Below the pieces are notes generated by a model. The model was not told the DNA's origin. It was given only the letters and a program-made list of their open reading frames with translations, and ran no database searches. From contig PIVY01000036.1 in NCBI GenBank assembly GCA_003353795.1, positions 1 to 34,007 of the forward strand: a DNA stretch of 34,007 bases, given 5' to 3'. Position 1 is the stretch's first letter, and every line of letters starts with the position of its first letter. The DNA is from a bacterium. Lineage in GTDB: Bacteria; Krumholzibacteriota; Krumholzibacteriia; LZORAL124-64-63. This document shows positions 1-8,566 of the stretch, piece by piece. A program made the translations under genes and the position numbers.

Positions 1-59
1 ACAACAAGACCGGTCGAGCAGATCCGCGAAGCGTCTGTCCGACCGGTCTTGTTGTATGC
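1..59. repeat. Hairpin repeat, copy A (core of long gene-end palindrome)
   Basis: Positions 1-16 and 40-55 are perfect inverted repeats around a loop that itself forms a short stem. The whole 59 bases are identical to 3408-3466. Similarity continues to about position 83 with three mismatches, ending in the same ctacttgatc string that mirrors the 3' end of the S8 gene at copy B. The left half of the outer palindrome would lie upstream of the window. The inference is that an upstream gene ends there with a similar coding tail, and that this is its palindromic end. Confidence 0.85.
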
Positions 60-118
60 ACCCCCGGACGGGCTACTTGATCGAGGTGGTGTTCCGGACG
101 GATTGGGGGTGGTGGGCG

Positions 119-147
119 TTGCTTGGGGGCTATTGGGGTCCTATACT
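119..147 (+). promoter_or_regulatory. Putative sigma70-type promoter of the S8 protease gene
   Basis: TTGCTT at 119-124 and TATACT at 142-147 are separated by 17 bases. This would start transcription near 154, giving a leader of roughly 60 bases before the ATG at 217. The -10 matches the consensus well (5/6) and the -35 weakly (3/6). This is a prediction by motif only. Confidence 0.4.
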
Positions 148-216
148 CATTTGGTGAATCGTTTGCAGGCTGTCTGCTGTCACCGATCCATTCATCGCCA
201 CCTGTCGGAGGCCCCC

Positions 217-3200
217 ATGAAGACCGTCGCTGCTCTTTCTTGTGTCGTAATGCTGGCGATCGCCGCCGCCGCATCGGCCGTTCCGTTCGAGAATGCCAGC
301 GTCGTGGGGCACGTGCAGGACCGGATCGTGATCACCGTGGAGCCGGGCGTGGCGCTCGCCGTCGACAAGAGCGGAGGGACGCCGCTGACCGGCCTGGCCA
401 GCATCGACGGCTTGACCGCCAGGCATGCGGTCGCAGACATCTCGCCGCTGTATGCGGGAATCGCGGAGAAGTTCGACGACGATGAACTCCGCCAGGAAAT
501 GGGTCGCTGGTATGCCGTGGACTTTGTCGGGGCCGTCGACCTCGACGAAGTGCTGGCCGACTACGGAAAGGCCGACGGGGTATTCGAGGCGCGTCCGGTG
601 GACATCTGTCGCCAGTACGGCACCGCCTTCCTGCCCAACGACCTCAACAATCAGTACTACCTCCGCAATGAGGCCCTGGCCGGAGGCGACGTGCGCGCCC
701 TCGGCGGCTGGGCCGAAACCCTGGGAGACAGCAACGTCATCGTGGCCGTGGCCGATTCGGGTGTCGACTGGAATCACCCCGACCTCGGCGGCCCTCATCC
801 CGACAGGGTCAACGGCGCCATCTGGACCAATTGGGACGAGTACTACGGCATTTCCGAGGTGGATGACGACAACAACGGTTACGTCGACGACATCCGCGGC
901 TGGGACTGGGTCCACGTTCCGGGCCAGGGCTATCCCGACGAGGACGACGAAACGCCCGACAACGACCCCAGCGACTACGAGAGCCACGGCACCAACTGCG
1001 CCGGCTGCGTGGCGCCGCTCACCAACAACGGCATCGGCATCGCCGGCACCGCCTCCGGCTGCAAGATCATGGCCCTGCGTGTGGGCTACCTGCCCGACGG
1101 CGAGTCCGGCGGCGTGGTGCGCATGGACTGGGCGTCCCAGGCCTTCTTCTACGCCGCCGCCATGGGCGCCCGGATCTTCAACGCCTCCTGGGGCAGTTCC
1201 AGCTTCCTCAGCTTCGGCGTGCGGGAGTTCCTGGACAACGGCGGCTTGATCGTCACGGCGGCCGGCAACGACAGCAACCAGGATGCCTCGTACCTTTGCG
1301 GCTATCCTGACGGAACGGGTTCCGAGCACCGGGTGCTCGCCGTGGCCGCCACCCAGCAGGACGACGGCAAGGCCGACTTCTCCAACTACGGCAGCTGGAT
1401 CGACCTCGCCGCGCCCGGCGTGAGCATCTACACCACGGCCTACTCCCGCTTCACCGACGAGAGCACCTACGCCACGGTCCAGGGCACCAGCTTCGCCTCG
1501 CCGCTCACCGCGGGCGCGGCCGCCTTGATCTGGTCGTCGAACCTGAACCGGACCGCAGCCCAGGTTTCGCAGGTGCTGCGCTTCAACTGCGACAACATCG
1601 ATGCCGCCAATCCCGGCTACGAGGACCTGCTCGGATACGGCCGGGTGAACCTCACCAAGGCGCTCGGTGACGACGAGCAACGCGTGCCGCAGGAGTTCGC
1701 CTCGATCCAGGACGCCATGAACTGCGCCGCCGTTGGCGATGTCGTCAAGATTCTCGCCGACGAGATCCTGCCGGCCTTCACTGTGATCGAGCGCGACCTG
1801 CAGATCCTCGGTGGCTACGCGGCGGACTATCAGACCCGAGATCCGCTCGGCACCCCGACCATGGTCGAGTCGCTGCCTACCACGCCGGTGCTCGACTTCT
1901 ACGGCGACGTGACCAACACCACGGTGGTGGACGGCTTCCACCTCACCGGCGGCGGCGGCCGCACGTTCGCCAATATCCCCTACTCCGGGCGGTACGGTGG
2001 CGGCATCATGCTCAATCAGAAGTCGCCGACGTTGCGCAATCTGGCGGTTTCCGGCAACTCGGTGGGCAACGCATCGACCCTGGGTCTGGGCGGTGGCATC
2101 GCGCTCTACAACTCCGACGCGGTACTCGAGAACATCACCGTCACCGGCAATACGGCCATCTATGGCGGCGGCGTGTTCGTCTACCAGGGCTCACCCTCCT
2201 TCAGCAACGTCACGCTGGACGCCAACACCTTGATCACCGACAACCTGACCAACGCGCCCCTCGGCGGCGGCATCCACGTGATCGACGCGTTCGTGACACT
2301 CGACGACGTGGTCATCACGGGTCACATCGACTCCGACAAGGGCGGTGGCATCTACGCGGCCGACCTCGACGGCTCGACCTCGGTGTACCTGAACGGCGGC
2401 GAGGTCTCGGGCAACACCGCCAAGACCAACGGCGGCGGGATCTGCGCCCTCGGCGGCACCATCGACCTGGTCGACGTGATCGTCTCGGACAACGGCAAGA
2501 CGGCCGCAGCCACCTTCATGGGCGGCGGCGGTCTCTATGCCGACGGCGCCATCGCCAGCGTCGCGGGCAGCACGTTCGACCAGAACGAGGCCCACAGCGG
2601 CTCGGGCGCTCAGTTCAACGCCTGCCCCGAGGTCTACCTCGCCGGAACGAGCTTCACCCGGTCCACCGCGGCGCTCTTCGGCGGCACGGTCTACGTCGTC
2701 GGCTGCACCCAGGCCGACCTGCACCACCTGACCATCGCCGACAATAGCTGCCCCAGCGGTGGCGCGGGCCTCTACTCGACCAACACGCCGTTGACCGTCG
2801 CCAACACCATCAGCGCGTTCAACACCGGTGCCGGCGCCACGGCCAACGGTATGTCCATCACCGGCGCGGCCACCTTGACGTGCAACGACGTCTTCGGCAA
2901 CGAGGGCGCCGCGTACGGCGGCGTGAGCGATCCCACCGGCACCGACGGCAACGTGGCCCTGGACCCCCAGTTCTGCGACCGCGGCGAGGGCGACTATCAC
3001 GTGAACCCCAACGGCCCCTGCGCTCCCGCCCACAGCGGTGGCTGCAACCTCATCGGCGCCCTCGTAGCCGACTGCGGCTCCGGCATCGGCGTGTCGGACC
3101 CATCGGTGCCCGTGGCCTTCCGCGTCGACCAGAGCTTCCCCAACCCCTTCAACCCGGCCACCACCATCCGCTTCGCCCTGCCCGCCGCGGCCCGCACCTC

Positions 3201-3390
3201 GCTGGTCATCTACGACGTCAAGGGCCGAGTCATCAAGACCCTCGTGGACACGGAACTCGAAGCGGCCACCCACACCTACCAGTGGCGCGGCCGCGACAAC
3301 CAAGGCCGCGCCACCTCAGCCGGCATCTACTTCTACAAGATCACCAGCGGTGATCACCAAGCAGTCGGGAGAATGGCGCTGATCAAGTAG
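217..3390 (+). CDS. Secreted S8 (subtilisin-like) serine protease with beta-helix region and FlgD-like C-terminal domain
   Basis: A 1057-residue secreted protease. The ATG at 217 is preceded by GGAG and begins a clear signal peptide (MKTVAALSCVVMLAIAAAASA); the in-frame ATG at 49 lies inside the hairpin repeat and is unlikely. The S8 catalytic triad is visible: Asp180 in VAVADSGVDWNHPDL, His257 in ESHGTNCAG and Ser425 in GTSFASPLTAG, with oxyanion Asn351 in AAGND. From about residue 490 to 950 there are repeated GG(G)I/GNTA-type turns typical of a right-handed parallel beta-helix. The last ~85 residues carry NPFNPATTIRFALP and end RMALIK, a FlgD-like Ig domain used as a sorting or anchoring tail in FCB-type phyla. 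It probably degrades or binds extracellular material. The substrate is unknown. The final codons lie inside a long palindrome (3377-3493). Confidence 0.9.
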   Translation: MKTVAALSCVVMLAIAAAASAVPFENASVVGHVQDRIVITVEPGVALAVDKSGGTPLTGLASIDGLTARHAVADISPLYAGIAEKFDDDELRQEMGRWYAVDFVGAVDLDEVLADYGKADGVFEARPVDICRQYGTAFLPNDLNNQYYLRNEALAGGDVRALGGWAETLGDSNVIVAVADSGVDWNHPDLGGPHPDRVNGAIWTNWDEYYGISEVDDDNNGYVDDIRGWDWVHVPGQGYPDEDDETPDNDPSDYESHGTNCAGCVAPLTNNGIGIAGTASGCKIMALRVGYLPDGESGGVVRMDWASQAFFYAAAMGARIFNASWGSSSFLSFGVREFLDNGGLIVTAAGNDSNQDASYLCGYPDGTGSEHRVLAVAATQQDDGKADFSNYGSWIDLAAPGVSIYTTAYSRFTDESTYATVQGTSFASPLTAGAAALIWSSNLNRTAAQVSQVLRFNCDNIDAANPGYEDLLGYGRVNLTKALGDDEQRVPQEFASIQDAMNCAAVGDVVKILADEILPAFTVIERDLQILGGYAADYQTRDPLGTPTMVESLPTTPVLDFYGDVTNTTVVDGFHLTGGGGRTFANIPYSGRYGGGIMLNQKSPTLRNLAVSGNSVGNASTLGLGGGIALYNSDAVLENITVTGNTAIYGGGVFVYQGSPSFSNVTLDANTLITDNLTNAPLGGGIHVIDAFVTLDDVVITGHIDSDKGGGIYAADLDGSTSVYLNGGEVSGNTAKTNGGGICALGGTIDLVDVIVSDNGKTAAATFMGGGGLYADGAIASVAGSTFDQNEAHSGSGAQFNACPEVYLAGTSFTRSTAALFGGTVYVVGCTQADLHHLTIADNSCPSGGAGLYSTNTPLTVANTISAFNTGAGATANGMSITGAATLTCNDVFGNEGAAYGGVSDPTGTDGNVALDPQFCDRGEGDYHVNPNGPCAPAHSGGCNLIGALVADCGSGIGVSDPSVPVAFRVDQSFPNPFNPATTIRFALPAAARTSLVIYDVKGRVIKTLVDTELEAATHTYQWRGRDNQGRATSAGIYFYKITSGDHQAVGRMALIK

Positions 3391-3493
3391 CCCTTCCGAG
3401 GGCGCATACAACAAGACCGGTCGAGCAGATCCGCGAAGCGTCTGTCCGACCGGTCTTGTTGTATGCGCCCTCGGAAGGGCTACTTGATCAGCG
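3377..3493. repeat. Long perfect palindrome, copy B, overlapping the S8 gene end
   Basis: Left arm 3377-3423 and right arm 3447-3493 are 47-base perfect inverted repeats. The 23-base centre folds further (3426-3429 with 3441-3444; cgc/gcg around gaa at 3432-3440). The left arm includes the last 14 bases of the S8 coding region (3377-3390), so the right arm is a mirror copy of that coding tail, including its stop codon. It lies between two convergent genes (S8 plus strand, SRPBCC minus strand) and, being symmetric, would fold equally in both transcripts. No U-tract follows on either strand, so it is not a textbook intrinsic terminator. Bases 3408-3466 are identical to 1-59. Confidence 0.9.
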
Positions 3494-3503
3494 TCGGCAC
3501 CGA

Positions 3504-3947
3504 CTACTTGGTGACCAGCGGTGAAAGCCGGTCGAAGGAGCCGCACCAGCCGTGGTTGTGCTCTTCCACGGACTTTTCGGTGGGGAGTTTCGTCTGGGTG
3601 AAATGGAGCTCGGTGCCGCCGTCGGCGGGCTTGAACTCGAGGGTGACGAGCATCTCATGGTGGGCGTAGTCGCCGTCCTGCCAGACGAAGGTGTAGGCGA
3701 GGCGCTCGTTGGGGACGATCTCGCGGAACTCGCCGCAGAGGTCATGGGCGGGGCCCTTCTCGCTGGTCATGGTGAGGTGGTACCGGCCGCCGACACGGAC
3801 ATCCATGTCGCAGCGGGGCGTGCTGTAGCCGGGGGGCCCCCACCACTGCTGCATGAGCTCGGGTTCGGTGAAGGCGCCGAAGACCTCGGCAGGCGAAGCG
3901 GCGAAGGTCCGTCGAATCTCGAGGGTGTGTTGCTGCGTGGTTTCCAT
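3504..3947 (-). CDS. SRPBCC-family (AHSA1-like) protein, arsR-linked
   Basis: 147 residues, the usual size for a single SRPBCC/AHSA1 domain (a hydrophobic ligand-binding helix-grip fold). Family signatures are the N-terminal RTFAASPAEVFGAFTEPELM, then QQWWGPPGYS, and a C-terminal HGWCGSFDRL. The ATG at 3947 follows a GGAGGA site located within the end of the upstream gene. The upstream ArsR-type gene stops only two bases before this ATG, so the two are almost certainly co-translated. Paired ArsR/SRPBCC genes are common in bacteria, with the regulator repressing the pair. The ligand is not known. Nothing in the sequence indicates damage. Confidence 0.88.
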   Translation of the reverse strand: METTQQHTLEIRRTFAASPAEVFGAFTEPELMQQWWGPPGYSTPRCDMDVRVGGRYHLTMTSEKGPAHDLCGEFREIVPNERLAYTFVWQDGDYAHHEMLVTLEFKPADGGTELHFTQTKLPTEKSVEEHNHGWCGSFDRLSPLVTK

Positions 3948-3949
3948 GT

Positions 3950-4279
3950 CTATTCCTCCATGGGCTCGGGTTCGCGTCGGGACGCGAGGAAGCGGTCCAG
4001 GTTGTCGAACTGCTCGGTCCAGAGTGCGCGGTGTTCTTCGATCCAGGCGGTGGCCTCGTCCAGGGGTTCCGGCCGCAGCTTGCACAGGTGCAGTCGCCCC
4101 TGTTTCTCCTGGGTCACCAGACCCGCGCGTCGGAGGACCCCGACGTGCTTGGAGACAGCCTGCTGGGTCATGTCGAAGGCCTCCACCAGATCCCGCACGT
4201 GACAGGGGCCATCGCTCAGTCTGGCGAGGATGGCTCGGCGGGTCGGGTCGGCCAGGGCCGCGAATGCTTGGCTCAACAT
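3950..4279 (-). CDS. ArsR-family transcriptional regulator
   Basis: A 109-residue winged-helix repressor of the non-metal-sensing ArsR type. It begins MLSQAFAALADPTRRAILAR, and the recognition helix lies in VEAFDMTQQAVSKHVGVLRR. No CVC metal-binding motif is visible, so metal sensing is unlikely. A longer in-frame start exists at 4303, but it would place codons across the palindromic operator, so 4279 is preferred. It is the first gene of a two-gene unit with the SRPBCC gene. An almost perfect palindrome at 4284-4299 immediately upstream suggests autorepression. Confidence 0.88.
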   Translation of the reverse strand: MLSQAFAALADPTRRAILARLSDGPCHVRDLVEAFDMTQQAVSKHVGVLRRAGLVTQEKQGRLHLCKLRPEPLDEATAWIEEHRALWTEQFDNLDRFLASRREPEPMEE

Positions 4280-4283
4280 ATCC

Positions 4284-4320
4284 ACAACTATATGGTTGTA
4301 CATATTTCGCGATCTGTCAA
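4284..4320 (-). promoter_or_regulatory. ArsR operator with promoter -35
   Basis: Bases 4284-4299 read acaactatatggttgt, a 16-base dyad with half-sites ACAAC/GTTGT, of the kind bound by ArsR repressors of arsR-SRPBCC pairs. On the minus strand a perfect TTGACA occurs at 4320-4315. The expected -10 position, 17 to 18 bases downstream, falls inside the dyad. Repressor binding would therefore block RNA polymerase. The actual -10 hexamer is not clear. Confidence 0.6.
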
Positions 4321-4330
4321 GCCCCCCTGT

Positions 4331-4432
4331 GGCCATGCTATCGGACTGCAGACATGACGAGACCCCTCGGACAGGGCGCGTCGCGATCCTGCTCGAGGGG
4401 TCTCGTCATGTCTGCAGTCCGATAGCATGGCC
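4331..4432. repeat. 39-bp perfect inverted repeat between the C25 gene and arsR
   Basis: Left arm 4331-4369 and right arm 4394-4432 are exact reverse complements over 39 bases, with a 24-base centre that contains a further cagg/cctg pairing. The sequence is unrelated to the palindrome at 3377-3493, but the architecture is the same. It lies downstream of the minus-strand C25 gene (ending 4528) and just upstream of the arsR promoter. It would isolate the two transcription units. There is no U-tract. Confidence 0.9.
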
Positions 4433-4491
4433 GCCGCGGCGATCGACTGATCGGAAATTTGTCCCCCCTGGAGTGGCGGATCGGGGGATGC

Positions 4492-4517
4492 TGGGCGGGT
4501 GCCGAAGCGCCCGCCCA
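4492..4517 (-). terminator. Putative terminator hairpin after the first C25 gene
   Basis: tgggcggg at 4492-4499 pairs with cccgccca at 4510-4517. The pairing extends inward to a CGAA tetraloop at 4503-4506, giving about 11 base pairs. It starts 11 bases beyond the C25 stop codon. No strong U-run follows, so termination may depend on this stem together with the longer palindrome at 4331-4432. Confidence 0.5.
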
Positions 4518-4527
4518 TCGTGCTGGG

Positions 4528-7500
4528 TTACTTGACCATGGTCATGCGGCCGGTGAGGATCTGATTGCTGGTGACCAGGCGGTAGATGTAGGTGCCGGAT
4601 GCCAGGCGGCGGCCATCGTTCGAGGTGCCGTCGAACGCGATGTCGTGGTGGCCGGCGGGCATCGATTCGCTCGCCAGGGTGCGCACGAGGCGGCCGCGGA
4701 GGTCGTGGACGGTGAGCTGGACGTGGGTGTCGCGCGGCAAGGCGAAGGCGATGCTCGTGCGAGGGTTGAAGGGGTTGGGAGCATTCTGGGCCAGCTGGAG
4801 GCTGGCGGGGAGATCCGGCGTGGCCGTGGAGGTATCCACCAGCAGATTCACCGGCACCGTGATCGGGCTGCCGCCGGAGGACAAGATCACCAGATCGACC
4901 GTGTACTGGCCCACCGGGAGCCCCGTGGCATCCAGGGTCACGGTCACCGATGCCGTCTCACCGGCAAGGGTCTGACCCGACTGCTCCGAGAGCGTGATCC
5001 AGGAGAACTCCTGGGTGATGCTGAAATCGGCGTCGCTGTTGTCGGCGATCAGCACGTTGTTCTGATCGAGGACGCGGGCGCGGCAGTTGTCGCTCGCCGG
5101 ACCGGTGACCAGCCACGGCCAGCTTCCGAGGCTGGCGTCGACATCCGAAGCCAGCAGTTCGAAGCCCTGCCCACGATCGACCAGCAGACGCACCAGATTC
5201 ACGTCTGCCGAGGCGTCCCAGGTGAACGTGCGAATCTGCCCGACCAACCAGGTCTCGCCGCCGTTGGGCGCGGTCAGGTCGAGGGACGGATCTCGGGATT
5301 CGCCGCCGGCGGCCAGCAAGCCCGACGCTTCCTGCAGCGTCAGCTGCCAGTTCAGCACCGAACCGACGGGCCCCGTGCTGTCGATCTCCAGGGTCCGCTC
5401 CACGGTCTGCCCCGGCATGAGGATCGCGTCGATGGACTCCGTCGCCACGGTGATCGCGGCGGAAATCTGCTCCGCCACGGGAACCCAGGCGATGGCCATG
5501 TTCGATTGCATCGTGCGCGCGCCGGGTGCATAGCGGTTGTAGTAGGTGTAGTTGATGCCCAGGTCGCCGTCCTGGAGACCCACGGTGGCGTAGCCGCGCT
5601 GGTTGTCGTTGTTGGTGGCCTGCTCGTACTGGAAGACCATCAGGCCGTCGCCCGTGGCGGTCGGGTGCATCGCGGTGTCGTGCAGGATCAGCTGACAGTT
5701 CTGGAGACCGTTGAGCAGGTTGCGCATGCGGCTCCACTGCACGACGTAGACGCCCTCGTCGGCGTCGTACTCATGGTAGACGCGGTTGGTGGAGGCCTGC
5801 GCCAGGTTGTCCCAGAACACGCACACCATGTTGTCGGGAGTGCCGGCGGCCGGCAGGCCCCAGTTGCGCCAGTGCACCAGGTAGGTCTGGCCGAAGGCGA
5901 TCCAGCCGTTGGAGCAGATGGAGATCTGGTCGTACTCCACGCCGTTGAAGAGGAAGCTGAACGGCAGGTCGAAGGTGTCGGTGTCGTCCTGCTCGTAGCC
6001 GAAGTCGCTGAGTCCCACATCGACGCCGTCTCCGCCGTAGTTGGGATCGATCTCCCGCCAGGCGAAGACCGGCGCGTCGGGTGACGGATCCTGACTGTCC
6101 CAGGCCAGGTACGGCAGATCGGGATTGCCCACCGGGCTGTCGGCGTTCACCGAGCCCACGGTCACCGGCATGTCCAGGACCTGCCGCGTGCCCGTGGCCG
6201 AGGTGACGGTGAGGGTGCAGCTGGCGAGGTGGCCGTTGAAGGCGTCACCCGAAACGAGGATGTCGTAGGCCACGGCCACCGTGGCGCCCGGAGCCACGTC
6301 ACCCAGGTCGGCGTCGACCGGGCCCGCGGGCAGGAGCAGACTGCTGGCGCTGGCGAAGCCGGCCATCCCGCCGGGTGCCATGACCGAGCCGTCGTTGCGC
6401 AGCGACACGGACAGCAGACCGGTATCGCCGGGCTGACCGTCGAAACTGGCCGACACGATGGTGAAGGCCGGCGCGCTCACCGGCAGGTCGACCCGCGACA
6501 GCCAGGCGTCGGCGCCCGAGTTGGCCGTCAATGAGAGCACCGCCGACGCGCCGTCGGGCAGGTCGTCGGGCAAGATCACCGACCACGGTCCGGCCGGAGT
6601 GGAAGCGCCGGCTGCGAGATCGCCGAGATCCACGACGCCGGTGCCGACGCCCACGCCCGCGGTCTGCGAGGCCAGGTTCACGCTGACCTGTCCAGCCGTC
6701 TGCTGGCCGAGGTTGCGCACCGTGATGGTGAGGTCACCGGTCTCGCCGGGATCGGGCATGCCGTCCTGGCCGTCGTCCCAGGTCCAGCCGTCCTCCACGC
6801 AGTAGGCGGTCACGGCGCCGAGCATGGTCTGGCCGCGGTGCGGCACGAGGTCGTCGCCGGTCACCGTGACGGACAGTTCGCCGGCGGCCGCGCCTGCGGG
6901 CAGCGACAGCAGCACCTGACCGGCCGCGTCGGTACGGGCAACCACCTGGATCGCGCCTTCACGATAGACAGTCACCTGCGCACCCTCGAGAGGTAGGCCG
7001 GCACTCATCACCGTGACGGGCAGCGTGCCGGCGTCGGGCGGCAACTGGGCCGGGTAGCTGACGACCGGCGTGGTCGGCAGGGCCTGGCGCATCTCGGTGG
7101 CGGAGTCGCCCATGAGGTTGTTCCAGACCGACCAGATCTCCACCTTGACGAGTTCGTTGCCTCCATACTGGCGGTAGAGCTCGATCTTGCCCCGATTGTG
7201 GGCGTACCCGAGAGTCCGGTCGGGCTCGCCCATGGCGCCTTCCCAGACTCCGTGGAAGTAGGCGTTGTTGTAGCGGGTATGGGTTCCCGTGGTGGCCGTG
7301 CCGACGGCCCCGATGGCGCCACCGTGCGGGTTGCGCAGCATGGCCTCGGTGTAGGCGTGGGTCTGCATGAAGCTACCCGACGCGCAGGTGGGCATGACGG
7401 CGAAGGGCAACTCGCCCTGGTTCTGGAGGTTGTCGATGTAGCCGGTCGAGAAGCCGCTGCAGCCCAGGTAGCCGCGGTAGCTGTAGACCGAGATGCCCTG

Positions 7501-8526
7501 GTTGAACTTCTGGGTGATCTGGCTGGCGAACGGACCGCTCCAGACGGTGTCGATGCGGGTGTAGTTCAGCCGCTCGAGGTGCTGCTCCTTGAGCCACTGG
7601 TTGACGTAGATCGTGCTCGTGCCCGAGGCGCTCGAGTCGCCCACCAGAAGGGCCGACGTGTACCACTCCGGGTTGGAGAAGGTATCGGGATTCTGCTCGT
7701 ACTCGAGGATCTTGGCGACGATCCCCTCGAGCTCCGGGACGTTGCGGGCGGACAGCCGGCCGATGAGGGCGTCCGACAGCACGTCGTTGCCCTCGAGCTC
7801 GGTGTAGTAGTGGTCGCCCTCGCCCTGGTAGCCGGAGCGGGACTCGCGCCAGCTGGCCACGGCCACGCCCCCGTTGGCGTCGCCCACCAGGCAGATGTGG
7901 ACCAGCGGCTCGTCGGCCGTGTCGTAGACCTGCTGGATGTACGACTTGATCTGCGTGGTGCTGGTACCTGTCTCGGCGGTGGACGCGGCGATCACGTTGT
8001 AGCCCTGCTTGCGGCGCCAGTCGAGCAGCGGCTGCACCGCGCCCATGGCACCGGTGGCCGACGAGACGACCGCCAGGTAAGTGCCCGGCACCACCTGGTA
8101 CCCATCGAGCAACGCGGCGGCGCCGATGACCTCGGCCTCGAGCAGATTGGCAAAGGACCTCGCGATCTTCGTGCGGCGCGGCGCCACGGCCCCGGGATCG
8201 GCGGTGAAGCTCAGGGCGACCTCGCGGCTACGAACCCCGTCGGCGGCCGGAGCCACGGACAGCGGCACGATCTGCATGCCGTGAAGGACGGCAGGCTGCC
8301 CCAGCTCGATGCTGGCCGCGGTGGTGAGCAACTCGGCTCGCTTGCCGGCGGGTACGGCCACCAGCCCCTGCCACGCCTCGGCATCCGCTGGCACGTCCAC
8401 CCGCAGGCGCATTCCGTCGCTGCTGCCAGCGAGGGTGGTCACCGCGGGATCAGGCTTGGCGAGAGCGGTCGAAGCGAGAAGGGCGAGGAGCAGGGTCATG
8501 AGCACGACAACTACGCGAGGACGCAA
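4528..8526 (-). CDS. Secreted gingipain-like (peptidase family C25) protein with FlgD-like C-terminal domain
   Basis: 1332 residues from a TTG start at 8526 that sits six bases after GGAGGT and opens directly into a signal peptide (MRPRVVVVLMTLLLALLASTALA). The upstream in-frame ATG lacks a comparable site. After an N-terminal propeptide-like part comes a C25-type domain, with HICLVGDANG, GEGDHYYTELEGND, the nucleophile-type Cys381 in MPTCASGSF, and a closing WNNLMGDSATEMR that resembles the end of the gingipain catalytic domain. The position aligned by eye to the gingipain catalytic His (Y-x-G-H-G) is Tyr353 in YRGYLG, so activity is uncertain. Later parts look like CARDB/Ig-type modules. 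The end carries NAPNPFNPRTSIAFALP and RMTMVK, a FlgD-like sorting domain. It is a paralogue of the gene at 14110-18774. Confidence 0.85.
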   Translation of the reverse strand: MRPRVVVVLMTLLLALLASTALAKPDPAVTTLAGSSDGMRLRVDVPADAEAWQGLVAVPAGKRAELLTTAASIELGQPAVLHGMQIVPLSVAPAADGVRSREVALSFTADPGAVAPRRTKIARSFANLLEAEVIGAAALLDGYQVVPGTYLAVVSSATGAMGAVQPLLDWRRKQGYNVIAASTAETGTSTTQIKSYIQQVYDTADEPLVHICLVGDANGGVAVASWRESRSGYQGEGDHYYTELEGNDVLSDALIGRLSARNVPELEGIVAKILEYEQNPDTFSNPEWYTSALLVGDSSASGTSTIYVNQWLKEQHLERLNYTRIDTVWSGPFASQITQKFNQGISVYSYRGYLGCSGFSTGYIDNLQNQGELPFAVMPTCASGSFMQTHAYTEAMLRNPHGGAIGAVGTATTGTHTRYNNAYFHGVWEGAMGEPDRTLGYAHNRGKIELYRQYGGNELVKVEIWSVWNNLMGDSATEMRQALPTTPVVSYPAQLPPDAGTLPVTVMSAGLPLEGAQVTVYREGAIQVVARTDAAGQVLLSLPAGAAAGELSVTVTGDDLVPHRGQTMLGAVTAYCVEDGWTWDDGQDGMPDPGETGDLTITVRNLGQQTAGQVSVNLASQTAGVGVGTGVVDLGDLAAGASTPAGPWSVILPDDLPDGASAVLSLTANSGADAWLSRVDLPVSAPAFTIVSASFDGQPGDTGLLSVSLRNDGSVMAPGGMAGFASASSLLLPAGPVDADLGDVAPGATVAVAYDILVSGDAFNGHLASCTLTVTSATGTRQVLDMPVTVGSVNADSPVGNPDLPYLAWDSQDPSPDAPVFAWREIDPNYGGDGVDVGLSDFGYEQDDTDTFDLPFSFLFNGVEYDQISICSNGWIAFGQTYLVHWRNWGLPAAGTPDNMVCVFWDNLAQASTNRVYHEYDADEGVYVVQWSRMRNLLNGLQNCQLILHDTAMHPTATGDGLMVFQYEQATNNDNQRGYATVGLQDGDLGINYTYYNRYAPGARTMQSNMAIAWVPVAEQISAAITVATESIDAILMPGQTVERTLEIDSTGPVGSVLNWQLTLQEASGLLAAGGESRDPSLDLTAPNGGETWLVGQIRTFTWDASADVNLVRLLVDRGQGFELLASDVDASLGSWPWLVTGPASDNCRARVLDQNNVLIADNSDADFSITQEFSWITLSEQSGQTLAGETASVTVTLDATGLPVGQYTVDLVILSSGGSPITVPVNLLVDTSTATPDLPASLQLAQNAPNPFNPRTSIAFALPRDTHVQLTVHDLRGRLVRTLASESMPAGHHDIAFDGTSNDGRRLASGTYIYRLVTSNQILTGRMTMVK

Positions 8527-8566
8527 AACGACACCTCCGGTGGGCGGGCGGCTAAATGGAACCCTT

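Noticed and set aside
130-1941. Very long antisense frames opposite real genes (also 4459-6084, 7198-8832, 9561-11492, 24055-26805, 28037-29497, 29413-31302).
   Set aside because: They are shadows caused by high GC content and third-position bias. Their proteins are low-complexity (Gly/Ala/Val/Arg-rich) and lack domains, while the opposite strands encode clear families.
3408-3466. Repeats at 1-59 and 3408-3466 as a CRISPR array or insertion-sequence ends.
   Set aside because: There are only two copies 3.4 kb apart, with no spacer pattern and no transposase. The gene in between is a complete protease with its own promoter and signal peptide.
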